Source: Rhizobiaceae bacterium (lineage in GTDB: Bacteria > Pseudomonadota > Alphaproteobacteria > Rhizobiales > Rhizobiaceae). From it: DNA of 52,099 nt. The position numbers and the translations under genes were made by a program. A model generated the notes under the pieces. It ran no database searches. It had not been told where the DNA came from and saw only the letters and a program-made list of their open reading frames with translations. Numbering within the stretch: position 1 is the first letter of the stretch; each line of letters opens with the position of its first letter. The stretch is from NCBI GenBank assembly GCA_028279875.1, contig JANQMU010000057.1, positions 1-52,099 of the forward strand, read 5' to 3'. Below, piece after piece: positions 33,386 through 42,387 of the stretch.

Positions 33386-35092
33386 TTACTGCGTGCGCGT
33401 GCGGCGCCAGTCGGCAGCGTTCCAGAGCTCGGAGTCCCATGTGTTCATGATCACTCCGCCCAGCGTGTTGGAATGGGCTGAAACACGACCGCGATCGACG
33501 AGCGGAAGGATGATGTATTCCTGCATCAGCTTGTCGTTCATGGCCTTGGCCATCGTGGCCCGATCGGCCAGGGCGCCGGTCTGAGCCATCTTGGCAACGA
33601 GCGCGTCATACTCTTCCGAGCAATAGCGCGGCATGTTGTTGCCCTGCCACTGGGTTTCCGGGCGCGGTGCCTGCTTGCACTCCCAGTTCGCCATGTAGGA
33701 TTCCGGATCCGTTCCGTCGAAATTGTTGGCGTACATTTCAACGTCCGCGTAGAATTTCTGGAACGTATCCGGGCTGGCGGGATCGCCACCGAAGAAGACC
33801 GATGCGTCGATGTTGCGAAGCTCGGTCTCAACGCCGATATCGGCCCACCACTGCTTGATCAGGGCCTGGAAGTCCTGACGAACAGCATTGGTCGAGGTCT
33901 GATAGAGCATCGACAGGCGAACGCCGTCCTTGGCCCGGACCCCGTCGGCACCAACCTTCCAGCCAGCATCGTCCAGCAGTTTCTTGGCGCCCTCGACATC
34001 CTGGATCAGGCAGGCATCGTTGGCCGTGGACTTGTAGATTTCCGGAGCCGGAAGGACGTTGCACGTCGGCCGCCCGGCATCGCCATACCCGATTTCAACC
34101 AGCAATTCGCGGTCGACCGCCATGGAGAGTGCCTTGCGGACATTGATGTCCGTCAGGAACGGATGCGGATGCTTGGCGGTGGAACGCTCGTCACCGAGGG
34201 CGGGATCCGGGTTGGTCAGGTTGATCATGATCCGCTCGACCAGGGTTCCAAAGGACGAGATGACCTTGCCCTTGCCGGCCGCTTCCATATTGGCGAGCAC
34301 GTCCGGCGCCAGTTGCAGGTTCCAGGCATAGTCGAATTCACCGGTTTCCAGCACGGCGCGGCCGGCTGCCGCGGCATCACCGCCGCCTTTCAGCGTTGCC
34401 GTCGCGAAGGCCGGCTTGGCCGGATCGCGATAGTTCGGATTGGCTTCATACGAAATGACGTCATTGGGCCGGAATTCGGTTACCCGGAACGGACCTGTGC
34501 CGATCGGACCGAAATTGGCATCGGTGCATTCCGGCGCCTTGGCGCCAAGGCAGTCTGCGAATTGCGCCGCCTGGATCACCGGAGCCTGTGCACCGACAAA
34601 CGGACCGTAGGGGAACGGCTTGGAAACCCCGAATTTCACCGTAACCGTGCGATCATCGACCGCTGTGACATCGATTACATCATTGTACTTCTCGCTCTGG
34701 GCGCAGCCGCCCTGCGGATCGGTGCAGTATTTCCAGGTGAAGATCAGGTCGGCCGAGGTGACGGGGGACCCGTCGGCCCACAGCATGCCTTCCTTCAATT
34801 TCCAGGTGATGGACGTCAGATCGGCCGAAACGCCGCCATTGTCGACGGTTGGAATGCTCTCGGCCAGATACGGCACCATATTGCCGTCCTGGTCATAACG
34901 GGCCATCGGCTCGAGAACCAGAGAGGCCGCTTCGAGTTCCTTGGTGCCGCCCGACAGATACGGGTTCATGGTCGATGGCGCCTGCCAATAGATGATGTTG
35001 ACGTGGCCGTCAGAGCCGCGTTCGGCCAATGCAGCCGGCGCGACCGCCAGGGCGGCGACTGCCCCCAGCAAGAGTGTTTTTTTAGACATCAT
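33386..35092 (-). CDS. DppA-type oligopeptide ABC transporter substrate-binding protein
   Basis: A 568-residue extracytoplasmic binding protein of family 5. A Sec signal (KKTLLLGAVAALAVAPAALA) is followed by the family opening NIIYWQAPSTMNPYLSGGTK. Internal landmarks are LKEGMLWADGSPVTSADLIF and GTGPFRVTEFRPNDVISYEAN. Two ATGs are adjacent; the second (35089) has the better spacing from GGAGG. Substrates of the family are peptides, opines, sugars or nickel complexes; none can be chosen here. Confidence 0.93.
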   Translation of the reverse strand: MMSKKTLLLGAVAALAVAPAALAERGSDGHVNIIYWQAPSTMNPYLSGGTKELEAASLVLEPMARYDQDGNMVPYLAESIPTVDNGGVSADLTSITWKLKEGMLWADGSPVTSADLIFTWKYCTDPQGGCAQSEKYNDVIDVTAVDDRTVTVKFGVSKPFPYGPFVGAQAPVIQAAQFADCLGAKAPECTDANFGPIGTGPFRVTEFRPNDVISYEANPNYRDPAKPAFATATLKGGGDAAAAGRAVLETGEFDYAWNLQLAPDVLANMEAAGKGKVISSFGTLVERIMINLTNPDPALGDERSTAKHPHPFLTDINVRKALSMAVDRELLVEIGYGDAGRPTCNVLPAPEIYKSTANDACLIQDVEGAKKLLDDAGWKVGADGVRAKDGVRLSMLYQTSTNAVRQDFQALIKQWWADIGVETELRNIDASVFFGGDPASPDTFQKFYADVEMYANNFDGTDPESYMANWECKQAPRPETQWQGNNMPRYCSEEYDALVAKMAQTGALADRATMAKAMNDKLMQEYIILPLVDRGRVSAHSNTLGGVIMNTWDSELWNAADWRRTRTQ

Positions 35093-35107
35093 TTACCTCC
35101 ATGATGA

Positions 35108-36157
35108 TCAGTGCTTTTGAATGGCGCCGGCGGTATTTTCCCCGGTCGATTTGGTTGTTTCCCCGACAAAGTGGCAGGCAGCGAACTGCCCCGGAGCGAT
35201 CTCCCGGAATTCGGGATCGATTTCACGGCAGATATCCTCCACCCGCGGACACCGGGTGCAGAAATTGCATCCCTGGGGCGTATTGGCGGGGGACGGGACA
35301 TCGCCCTTCAAAATGATGTGCCGGCGCTCTTTCTCCGTCACCGGATCGGGCTCGGGAACGGCCGACAGAAGCGCCTGCGTATAGGGATGAAGCGGCTGCG
35401 CGTAGAGCATGTCGCGCGGTGCCAGCTCGACGATCTTGCCGAGATACATCACCGCCACCCGGTCGGCGATGTGGCGCACCATCGACAGGTCGTGGCTGAT
35501 GAAGAGATAGGTAAGCCCGAATTGCTTCTGAAGATCCTCCAGCAGGTTGACGACCTGCGCCTGGATGGACACATCGAGCGCCGCGATCGGCTCGTCGCAG
35601 ACGATGAATTTCGGATTCAGGGCCAGGGCGCGGGCGATGCCGATGCGCTGTCGCTGTCCGCCGGAAAACTCATGTGGATAACGTTCGGCAAAGGCGCGAT
35701 TGAGCCCGACCGCATCCATCAACTCGTAAACGCGCTGCATCCGCTCCGACGTCGACAGCGACATATGCTCCACCAGGGGTTCGCTGATGATCCCGGCGAC
35801 CGTCATCCTGGGATTGAGGCTGGCCTGCGGATCCTGAAATATCATCTGCATCTTGGGGCGCATGGCGCGAAGGCTGTCGCCGTCGAGGCTCGACACGTCC
35901 GTGCCGTCGATGCTCACCGAACCGTCCGTGACCTCGTAAAGGCTGATAATGGCACGACCGGCCGTCGACTTTCCACATCCGGACTCGCCGACAAGACCCA
36001 GGGTTTCACTCTGGAAGATGTCCAGTGAAATGTCGTCCACGGCCTTGATGTCACCGACATGCCGGCGAAACAGACCGGCATAGATCGGGAAGTGCATTTT
36101 CAGACCGCGCACCTGGACGAGCGGATCAAGCGCCGGCTCACTCATGGGATCACTCAT
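35108..36157 (-). CDS. DppF-type oligopeptide ABC transporter ATPase
   Basis: A 349-residue ATPase. The ATG at 36157 overlaps the DppD stop by eight bases and has GGGGAG upstream; another ATG four codons later is possible. Walker A is GESGCGKS, the signature is FSGGQRQRI and Walker B is [13 protein letters not shown]. The C-terminal oligopeptide_HPY region has [14 protein letters not shown], the cysteine cluster that binds Fe-S in some relatives. Works with DppD. Confidence 0.93.
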   Translation of the reverse strand: MSDPMSEPALDPLVQVRGLKMHFPIYAGLFRRHVGDIKAVDDISLDIFQSETLGLVGESGCGKSTAGRAIISLYEVTDGSVSIDGTDVSSLDGDSLRAMRPKMQMIFQDPQASLNPRMTVAGIISEPLVEHMSLSTSERMQRVYELMDAVGLNRAFAERYPHEFSGGQRQRIGIARALALNPKFIVCDEPIAALDVSIQAQVVNLLEDLQKQFGLTYLFISHDLSMVRHIADRVAVMYLGKIVELAPRDMLYAQPLHPYTQALLSAVPEPDPVTEKERRHIILKGDVPSPANTPQGCNFCTRCPRVEDICREIDPEFREIAPGQFAACHFVGETTKSTGENTAGAIQKH

Positions 36158-37154
36158 GGCGCGGCTCCCCGGTCGCCGGATCCCAGAAACAGGCGACGTC
36201 ATGTCCAGGGGCAACCGTCAGCCGGGCCGGATCGGTGCGCCGACATTGATCAAAAGCATGGGTGCAGCGGGCCTCGAAGGAGCACCGGCTCGGCGTGCGC
36301 AAGAGGATTGGCGGCTGTCCGTCGATCACCCGCAACCGCTCGGCGCGCCCGCCGCGAATGTTCGGGACGGTTTCCAGCAGCGCGCGGGTATAGGGATGCT
36401 GGGGATTGGCGAACAGGTCATCAACCGAGGCCTGCTCGACGATCTGGCCGCCATACATCACCATCACCCTGTCCGCTATTCCGGCGATCACACCAAGATC
36501 GTGGGTGATCCAGACGATGGCCATACCCAGCTTGCGGCGCAGGTCCTTCATCAGGTCGATGATCTGCGCCTGGATGGTCACATCAAGCGCGGTGGTCGGC
36601 TCGTCGGCAATCAGGACCTTGGGGTCGCAGGCCAGGGCGATCGCGATCATGACCCGCTGGCGCATGCCGCCGGAAAATTGATGTGGATAATCGGACAGTC
36701 GCTTGTGGGCATCGGCAATGCCGACCAGATCGAGCAGTTCGGCGGCTCGCGAGCGCGCGGCGCTCTTGGACAGACCCATGTGCCGTCGCAGCGGCTCCAT
36801 CAGCTGGAATCCGACTGTAAACACCGGATTGAGCGATGTCATGGGGTCCTGGAAGATGAAGCCGATGCTGGCGCCGCGAACGGCACGAAGGTCGTCTTCG
36901 TCGATCTTGAGAAGGTCGACACCATCGAAATTGACATACCGCCCCTCGACATAGGCCGGCGGCGAAGGCAGCAGACCGATCAGCGACATCATGGTCACGG
37001 ATTTTCCGGACCCGCTTTCCCCGACCACACCGAGCAGTTCACCCGGTTTGAGGTCAAAACTGACGGAATTGACTGCGTGGATTTTGCCCTGACCCGTTTG
37101 AAATACGGTTTTCAGGTCCTTCACGTCCAAAACGGCTGTCGCACCGTCAGACAT
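36150..37154 (-). CDS. DppD-type oligopeptide ABC transporter ATPase
   Basis: A 334-residue ATPase, first gene of the operon. The ATG at 37154 is used; the codon before it is TTG and could also start. Walker A is GESGSGKS, the signature is FSGGMRQRV and Walker B is [13 protein letters not shown]. The C-terminal domain carries [14 protein letters not shown]. The ribosome-binding site is weak. The operon order with both ATPases first and the binding protein third is unusual but seen in rhizobia. Confidence 0.93.
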   Translation of the reverse strand: MSDGATAVLDVKDLKTVFQTGQGKIHAVNSVSFDLKPGELLGVVGESGSGKSVTMMSLIGLLPSPPAYVEGRYVNFDGVDLLKIDEDDLRAVRGASIGFIFQDPMTSLNPVFTVGFQLMEPLRRHMGLSKSAARSRAAELLDLVGIADAHKRLSDYPHQFSGGMRQRVMIAIALACDPKVLIADEPTTALDVTIQAQIIDLMKDLRRKLGMAIVWITHDLGVIAGIADRVMVMYGGQIVEQASVDDLFANPQHPYTRALLETVPNIRGGRAERLRVIDGQPPILLRTPSRCSFEARCTHAFDQCRRTDPARLTVAPGHDVACFWDPATGEPRHE

Positions 37155-37210
37155 CAATTACACCGTACACAAACACACGCATGCAGCGGCACTCTCCCTC
37201 ATTTATTTTT

Positions 37211-37251
37211 TTTGTATTGGTAGCACGACAATTTGGGAGTGCAAATACAAA
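37211..37251. promoter_or_regulatory. inverted repeat before the Dpp-type operon
   Basis: TTTGTATT at 37211-37218 and AATACAAA at 37244-37251 are perfect inverted copies centred 33 bases apart, about three helical turns. They lie 55-95 bases before the dppD start in an AT-rich 145-base gap. This suits a dimeric regulator binding on one DNA face. No regulator gene is adjacent, so the binding protein is unknown. Confidence 0.45.
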
Positions 37252-37299
37252 TCGAGATTGCATTTGTGCGGGCTGTGCGAAACGCTCAGCGCGCGCTGC

Positions 37300-38607
37300 T
37301 CAGTGAAAAGCCAGCCACGGGAAGGCGATCAAAAGCACGAGCGCCGTGATCTGCAGACCGATAAACGGCGCAACGGACCGGAACATCTCGCCCAGGGAGA
37401 TATCCGCCGGCGCCACGCTTTTCAGATAGAACACCGCCGGTCCGAAGGGCGGCGAGAGGTAGGACACCTGCATATTCATCGCAAAGACCACGCCGAACCA
37501 GATCGGGTCGTATCCCAGCGAAACGATGATGGGGACGAAGATCGGCATGGTCAGAAGGGCGATGCCGACCCAGTCCAGAAACATGCCGAGCACAAACAGG
37601 ATGAGCATCATGAAGCAGATCACGATGATCGGAGTCTCGGACACGCCGATAATCAGCGCCGAAACAAAATCAATGCCGCCCATCAGGTTGAACACGCCAA
37701 CCAGGGCGCTCGCCCCGACGCCGATCCAGACGATCATGCCGCAGGTGCTGAGTGTCTGCAGCGCTGCGGAGCGAAGCAGTTCAAGTGTGAATTCACCGCG
37801 CACGATGGTCGACAGCAGCACTCCGGCGACACCGACCGCCGAGGCTTCGGTGACCGAAGCGACGCCGCCGTAGATCGACCCCAGCACCATGAACACGACC
37901 AGGATCGGGATGGCCAGCCCGCGCAGAAGCCTGACCTTGTCCATCCGGTCCATCTCGTCGGGCTCGACCCTCGGCGCGGCAGCGGGGTCAAAATAGACCC
38001 GGACAAGCACATAGGCGACATAGAGGCCAGCGAGCATCAGGCCGGGAACCACCGCGGCCACGAACAGGTCGCCGATCGAGACATTGGCAGTAAGGCCATA
38101 GATGATCAGGACGATCGACGGCGGCACCATCGTGCCCAGCGATCCGCCGGCGCAGACGACACCGATGGCAAGGCCACGATTGTAGCCGAGCCGCAGCATC
38201 TGCGGCAGCGCGAGCAGGCCGAGCAGCACGATCTCTCCACCGATGATGCCGCTCATGGCGGCCAGGATCACGGCGACAAAGATGGTCTGGATGGCAACCG
38301 ATCCACGCACGCGGCCGCCAACGAGCTTCATGGCGTCGAACAGATCGCGCGCAATGCCCGAGCGATCGAGTATCGATGCCATCAGGACGAACATCGGCAC
38401 CGACACGAACACGAAGGAGGACACGAACGTGTAGACGCGGCTGGTGACCAGCGGAATCGCCGAGGGACCGAACCATCCGACGGTGAAGAACAACGCCACC
38501 AGCAGGGTCACGAAAGCCAGCGGCATGCCCGTCAGCAGCATCACCAGCAGCATGACGAGCATCAGCAGCGTGCCGTATTCGATACCGAGCCCCTGCAGTT
38601 CCAGCAT
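37300..38607 (-). CDS. TRAP transporter large permease subunit, DctM family (second system)
   Basis: A 435-residue membrane protein with about twelve helices. The ATG at 38607 follows the small-subunit stop by four bases. Family blocks are VSVPMFVLMASILDRSGIA, MSGIIGGEIVLLGLLALPQM, GSLGTMVPPSIVLIIYGLTA and SYLSPPFGPAVFYLKS. It belongs to the larger-substrate TRAP branch (SPPFGPA rather than TPPVGxN). No convincing terminator follows; only a GC-only palindrome lies just past the stop. Confidence 0.92.
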   Translation of the reverse strand: MLELQGLGIEYGTLLMLVMLLVMLLTGMPLAFVTLLVALFFTVGWFGPSAIPLVTSRVYTFVSSFVFVSVPMFVLMASILDRSGIARDLFDAMKLVGGRVRGSVAIQTIFVAVILAAMSGIIGGEIVLLGLLALPQMLRLGYNRGLAIGVVCAGGSLGTMVPPSIVLIIYGLTANVSIGDLFVAAVVPGLMLAGLYVAYVLVRVYFDPAAAPRVEPDEMDRMDKVRLLRGLAIPILVVFMVLGSIYGGVASVTEASAVGVAGVLLSTIVRGEFTLELLRSAALQTLSTCGMIVWIGVGASALVGVFNLMGGIDFVSALIIGVSETPIIVICFMMLILFVLGMFLDWVGIALLTMPIFVPIIVSLGYDPIWFGVVFAMNMQVSYLSPPFGPAVFYLKSVAPADISLGEMFRSVAPFIGLQITALVLLIAFPWLAFH

Positions 38608-38611
38608 GATT

Positions 38612-39169
38612 TCAACCGTTCCGGCGCAGCTTGTTGACAAAAAGAAGCAGGAACTGCAGCGCCATGACCACCAGAACGGCGCACAGAAACAGCTTCAGCA
38701 GCGCCGGATAGGGCGCGTTCCAGGCGGTGCCGCTGGTTTCGAGGCGAAAAGTCCCGGACGGTGTGAAGATGGATTTTTCGGCCATCTTCCAGGCGGCATA
38801 GGCAAAAGCCGCGGCGGACACGGTGCAGGCGCCGTAGATGAAGAGGTCGAGCCATCGCCTGACCCTCGGACCGACGGCGTCATACAGCACCACGATGCGG
38901 ATATGCCGATCGAGGGAAACGCAGTAGAGCCCGCCGAAGATCAGGCCCACGGCGCTGAGGAAGGTCGTGGTTTCATGCACCCAGAGCGTCGGCGCGTGAA
39001 AGACGTAGCGCATCACGATTTCATAGATCAGGATCGCCATGGCCGCGACATAGATCATGGAAAACGGCAGGCCGAGGGCCGTCACCGCCTTCTTGATGAT
39101 CCCGCCATCGGGTCCGTCACCGGGCGCTGCTTGCCGCGGCTCTGCCCCCTGCCCGGGTTTTTCATCCAC
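38612..39169 (-). CDS. TRAP transporter small permease subunit, DctQ family (second system)
   Basis: A 185-residue four-helix membrane protein with a GTG start at 39169. The IYEIVMRYVFHAPTLWVHE segment after helix 1 is the DctQ signature region. A 25-residue hydrophilic N-terminal tail (EKPGQGAEPRQAAPGDGP) precedes helix 1. It couples to the large subunit downstream. Confidence 0.88.
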   Translation of the reverse strand: MDEKPGQGAEPRQAAPGDGPDGGIIKKAVTALGLPFSMIYVAAMAILIYEIVMRYVFHAPTLWVHETTTFLSAVGLIFGGLYCVSLDRHIRIVVLYDAVGPRVRRWLDLFIYGACTVSAAAFAYAAWKMAEKSIFTPSGTFRLETSGTAWNAPYPALLKLFLCAVLVVMALQFLLLFVNKLRRNG

Positions 39170-39202
39170 GATACGGCTCCCCTGCGATCCGCGTTTCAGT
39201 CC

Positions 39203-39223
39203 GGGGCCGGACGATCCGGCCCC
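39203..39223 (-). other. intercistronic hairpin between TRAP binding-protein and permease genes
   Basis: A perfect nine-base-pair stem, GGGGCCGGA/TCCGGCCCC, with a three-base loop lies in the 64-base gap. No T tract follows on the minus strand, so an mRNA-stabilising or partial attenuation role is more likely than termination. Confidence 0.65.
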
Positions 39224-39233
39224 GTGCCGGTGG

Positions 39234-40250
39234 CTATTTTAGCAGGCCCTGGCTGTTCATGAAGGCGATCAACGAGTCATAGACGCGCTGCGCGTTGTCG
39301 CTCCTGGCAGCAACAACGGCCCACTGGTTCTGGGCGATTTCACGGAACTTGGCGCGTTCCTCCTGGGACCAGTCATGAATCTCGATGCCCTTCTCTCGGG
39401 CTTCCGCAACGGCTTCCAGGTCCTTGATGAAGAGCTGGGACGTCATTTCCAGCGCCAGCGCGTTGACCGACATGGTCATCAGCGCTTTCAGGTCATCGGG
39501 AAGGGAATCCCATTTCGCTTGGTTCATCGAGACCTCGATCAGCGGCAGCGAGTGGAACCCGGGGTAGACCGGATGGCGGGCAATGTCGTTGAGGCCCTGG
39601 TCCTGATTGGCCGAGAACACCGAGTAGTCGGCGGCATCGATGACCTTCTTGTCGAGAGAGGTGAACACTTCCGATGCGGGCAGATTGACCGGCGAGGCGC
39701 CGGCGGCGGCGAAAATCTCCTGCACCAGGCCCTCAGGCGCACGCATCTTCAGCCCGGCCAGATCGGCGACGCCGTTGAGCGGAACCGTGGAGACGAAGGC
39801 CTCGAGACCGCCGGAGGTCGCGCCGACGAAATACAGGCCGTATTCGCCGAGAAGCTCCCGGAGAAGCTCGTTGCCACCGCCATAGTTCATATAGCGCAGC
39901 ATCTCATAGGGTGAGGACCACGCGCCGGTCGTGCTGCCGATCAGCGCGAATGCCGGGTCTTTGCCCGAAATATAGGCCGTCGATGTGATGTGGCCATCGA
40001 GAATGCCGGCGGCAACGGTATCGTGGGTTTCCGAATAGGCGACCACCGAATCGACGGGCAGCATGGTGATGTTCAGTCTGCCGCCGGAAGCTTCCGACAG
40101 GTTTTTCGCCCATTCTTCCTCGATGATGAAGGTCGGGTTGCCCGCCGGGTCACTGGATTGAAACTTGAAATTGAATTCCTGCGCAAAAGCGCCGCTCGCA
40201 AGCACGATCGTGGCGAGGCCGGCGAACAGGCCGTGACGAATGAATGTCAT
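39234..40250 (-). CDS. TRAP transporter solute-binding protein, DctP family (second system)
   Basis: A 338-residue periplasmic binding protein with a Sec signal (FIRHGLFAGLATIVLASGAFA). The conserved carboxylate-binding arginine is in ADLAGLKMRAPEG, followed by GASPVNLPASEVFTSLDKKV. It resembles the branch of DctP proteins that bind longer organic acids, including sugar acids. Its place downstream of the galactonate genes fits uptake of an aldonate or uronate alongside the sugar ABC importer. Confidence 0.92.
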   Translation of the reverse strand: MTFIRHGLFAGLATIVLASGAFAQEFNFKFQSSDPAGNPTFIIEEEWAKNLSEASGGRLNITMLPVDSVVAYSETHDTVAAGILDGHITSTAYISGKDPAFALIGSTTGAWSSPYEMLRYMNYGGGNELLRELLGEYGLYFVGATSGGLEAFVSTVPLNGVADLAGLKMRAPEGLVQEIFAAAGASPVNLPASEVFTSLDKKVIDAADYSVFSANQDQGLNDIARHPVYPGFHSLPLIEVSMNQAKWDSLPDDLKALMTMSVNALALEMTSQLFIKDLEAVAEAREKGIEIHDWSQEERAKFREIAQNQWAVVAARSDNAQRVYDSLIAFMNSQGLLK

Positions 40251-40321
40251 CGTTGATCTCCTTCCTGGTATTCGTTGTCAGATTCGCAAGTCCCGGGATG
40301 AGGCACCGGGCGGCCACGGCT

Positions 40322-41233
40322 TCATGGGCGGTCCCTTCTTTCTCCTGCGTTGAACGGTTTCATCTGGTCGGCCCAGTGCCTGGCGCATTGGAGGCCGAAA
40401 TCGGTGGGCAGCAAGGCGGGCGGCCGGTCGTGGATCTGAATGCCGGCCCGAAACCCGAAAATCCGCTTGCCGTAGCAGATGAGATGCTCGATCGACTGCA
40501 TCATGAACACGGTTGCCGGCAGAAGCGACGCATAGGCGGACGCAGCGGCGTCCCGGTCGCCCGACATCCACAGATCGAATATGCGCCTGGCATGGTCGAT
40601 GCTGTCCGGCGCCAGGATGAATCCATGCGCGCCGGCGGCAAGGCAATCGGTCATCTCAAGCCCGCCGCGGCCGTTCAGCACCGTCACATCGGCGCCGAGT
40701 TCGTCGATCAGGACCGCAAGGTCGACCGCCGAAGTCTCCGCCTTGACGACGGAAAAACCGGGATTGCGCGCCCGAAGCCGCGACAGTTGCGCGTTGGTCA
40801 GCGAGCGCCCGAGATATTGCGGGGCATTCTGGACCGCAAAAGTCGCATCGATCCCGTCGGCGACCCGGGCGAAAAAATCGACATAAGTCTCGCCGGAATA
40901 GGTTCCGGCGGATGGCGGCTGCAGGATCAGACAGCGGGCGCCGCGGTCCAGGCTGTAACGGGCGATGCGGCGCTGCGCCTCGACCGAATTGCCGCTCACC
41001 GTCACCGACAGGGGTACCGCTCCCGCCATGTCGGCCGCCGCCCAGTCGATGACCGCGCATTGTTCCTCGACCGAGAGCTTCTGGACCTCGGTCGCCAATC
41101 CAAGTACCGCGATACCGTCGACCCCGGCGGCCAGAACCTGTTGCACCTGCGCCCGCATCGCGCCACGGTCCAGCAGGCCGCCTGAATCGAACAGCGCATA
41201 GAGCACGCAATGGATGCCTTTAAAATCAGCCAT
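40322..41233 (-). CDS. DapA-like (dihydrodipicolinate synthase family) lyase with altered tyrosine
   Basis: A 303-residue class I aldolase-fold enzyme. The Schiff-base lysine is Lys164 in GFSVVKAETSA, and GVDGIAVLGLATEVQKLS matches the GxTGE region. The position of the catalytic Tyr133 of E. coli DapA (YNVP) is Gln135 here (AVQNAPQY), so proton transfer must differ and a true DapA role is unlikely. Relatives act as 2-keto-3-deoxy-acid aldolases or dehydratases. In this operon it could replace the missing DgoA-type aldolase, which is inference. ATG at 41233 is used; a GTG three codons earlier is possible. Confidence 0.85.
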   Translation of the reverse strand: MADFKGIHCVLYALFDSGGLLDRGAMRAQVQQVLAAGVDGIAVLGLATEVQKLSVEEQCAVIDWAAADMAGAVPLSVTVSGNSVEAQRRIARYSLDRGARCLILQPPSAGTYSGETYVDFFARVADGIDATFAVQNAPQYLGRSLTNAQLSRLRARNPGFSVVKAETSAVDLAVLIDELGADVTVLNGRGGLEMTDCLAAGAHGFILAPDSIDHARRIFDLWMSGDRDAAASAYASLLPATVFMMQSIEHLICYGKRIFGFRAGIQIHDRPPALLPTDFGLQCARHWADQMKPFNAGERRDRP

Positions 41234-41275
41234 CGCGGTCACCCGGCACGATTGGCGCGAAGGGGACCCGGGTGC

Positions 41276-42376
41276 TCATGCGCAGGTCATTTCGAAGGGC
41301 GCGACCACTTCGGCGCCGGTTGCGGTGACCCGCAGCATGAATTCGCAGCGCAATCCTCCGAGCCCCGGTGCATAGCTGCCCGGTTCGACCATGATGAACA
41401 TGTTTTCCTCGAACGCCGTGGTTTCATCGGGCACCAGACGCGGGAATTCATGTACCGAGGTGCCGATCCCGTGGCCCGAATGGTGCGGATACTCGAAGCC
41501 CATGCCTTTCATATGGGCCCGCAATGTCGCGTCAAAATCGCAGGCGCGCAGCCCCGGCCGCAATTCCGCGATGGCCAGGTCAAGGGTGCTTTTGGCAGCG
41601 TCATACATGCGCCGATAGGCATCGACCGGTTCGCCGCCGACGATGAAGGCGCTGCAACTGTCACCCCAGTAGCCGGCGACGCGCGGTGCCAGATCGCACA
41701 GAACTGGATCGCCGTTTTCCAGGGTCCGATCTGAAATCGGGGTGCCCAGGCGGCTGGTTCCGTCGACGCCGGTGATATATTCACCGGCCAGCGGGCAGCG
41801 CGCATTGGCCATCACTTCCATCGCGCTGCGGACGTGTCCGAAGTTTTCCATCTCGCACGCGCCGGGAACCGAAAGGCGGCGGGCCTCCTTCTGACCGGCG
41901 GCCGCCACCTGGGCCGCGTTGGTCATCAGTGCCACTTCGGCATCGTTTTTCACCGCACGCAGCCGGGCCAGCGGCGCGTCCGCAGTTTGGCGGCTGTCCG
42001 GCAAAAGGTCGCTCAGCGCATGGGGAAAGCTCGACGCCTCGATCGCGATGCTGCCGGAAAGCCCGAGGCGTCCCACCATCTCGGTCACGGCCGCGCGATA
42101 GTTCGCCACCTGGTCCGTGACCTGGTTTGCAAAACCGACATAGGCGATTTCCTCGTGATCGCCGCCCTGGCCGCCATCGGTATTGGGGCAGACGACACCG
42201 GCGCTACCGTCACGTCCGACAAACGCCACCGTCGGCCCGCCCGCAAAGGGTGATTGTCCGATTTCGATCGGTACGACGTGGCCCGTCGCAAAGCACACCG
42301 AATCGGCGCCGGTCAACACGGCCCAGTCGGCATCGATTTCCACCAGCAGGGAACCCAGCCTCTCAATATTCGTCAT
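41276..42376 (-). CDS. M24 family metallopeptidase (Xaa-Pro dipeptidase/creatinase-like)
   Basis: A 366-residue pita-bread-fold protein. The ATG at 42376 has a strong AGGAGG. All five metal ligands are present: the two aspartates in VLCDLAPRVAGYWGDSC, the His in HHSGHGIGTSVHE, the Glu in IMVEPGSYAP and the Glu in LRCEFMLRV. An N-terminal creatinase-like domain covers about 1-140. M24 proteins hydrolyse Xaa-Pro bonds or C-N bonds as in creatinase. Several rhizobial sugar-acid operons carry one with no assigned role. It lies 11 bases after dgoK. Confidence 0.9.
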   Translation of the reverse strand: MTNIERLGSLLVEIDADWAVLTGADSVCFATGHVVPIEIGQSPFAGGPTVAFVGRDGSAGVVCPNTDGGQGGDHEEIAYVGFANQVTDQVANYRAAVTEMVGRLGLSGSIAIEASSFPHALSDLLPDSRQTADAPLARLRAVKNDAEVALMTNAAQVAAAGQKEARRLSVPGACEMENFGHVRSAMEVMANARCPLAGEYITGVDGTSRLGTPISDRTLENGDPVLCDLAPRVAGYWGDSCSAFIVGGEPVDAYRRMYDAAKSTLDLAIAELRPGLRACDFDATLRAHMKGMGFEYPHHSGHGIGTSVHEFPRLVPDETTAFEENMFIMVEPGSYAPGLGGLRCEFMLRVTATGAEVVAPFEMTCA

Positions 42377-42387
42377 ATCTGCTCCTC

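Noticed and set aside
37287..37298. CAGCGCGCGCTG palindrome just past the second DctM gene as a terminator
   Set aside because: The stem leaves almost no loop and no T tract follows, so it is not a convincing terminator.
37258..38637. 459-codon plus-strand open frame opposite the second DctM gene
   Set aside because: Extremely rich in His, Asp, Gln and Arg, the mirror image of a hydrophobic membrane protein. Not a gene.
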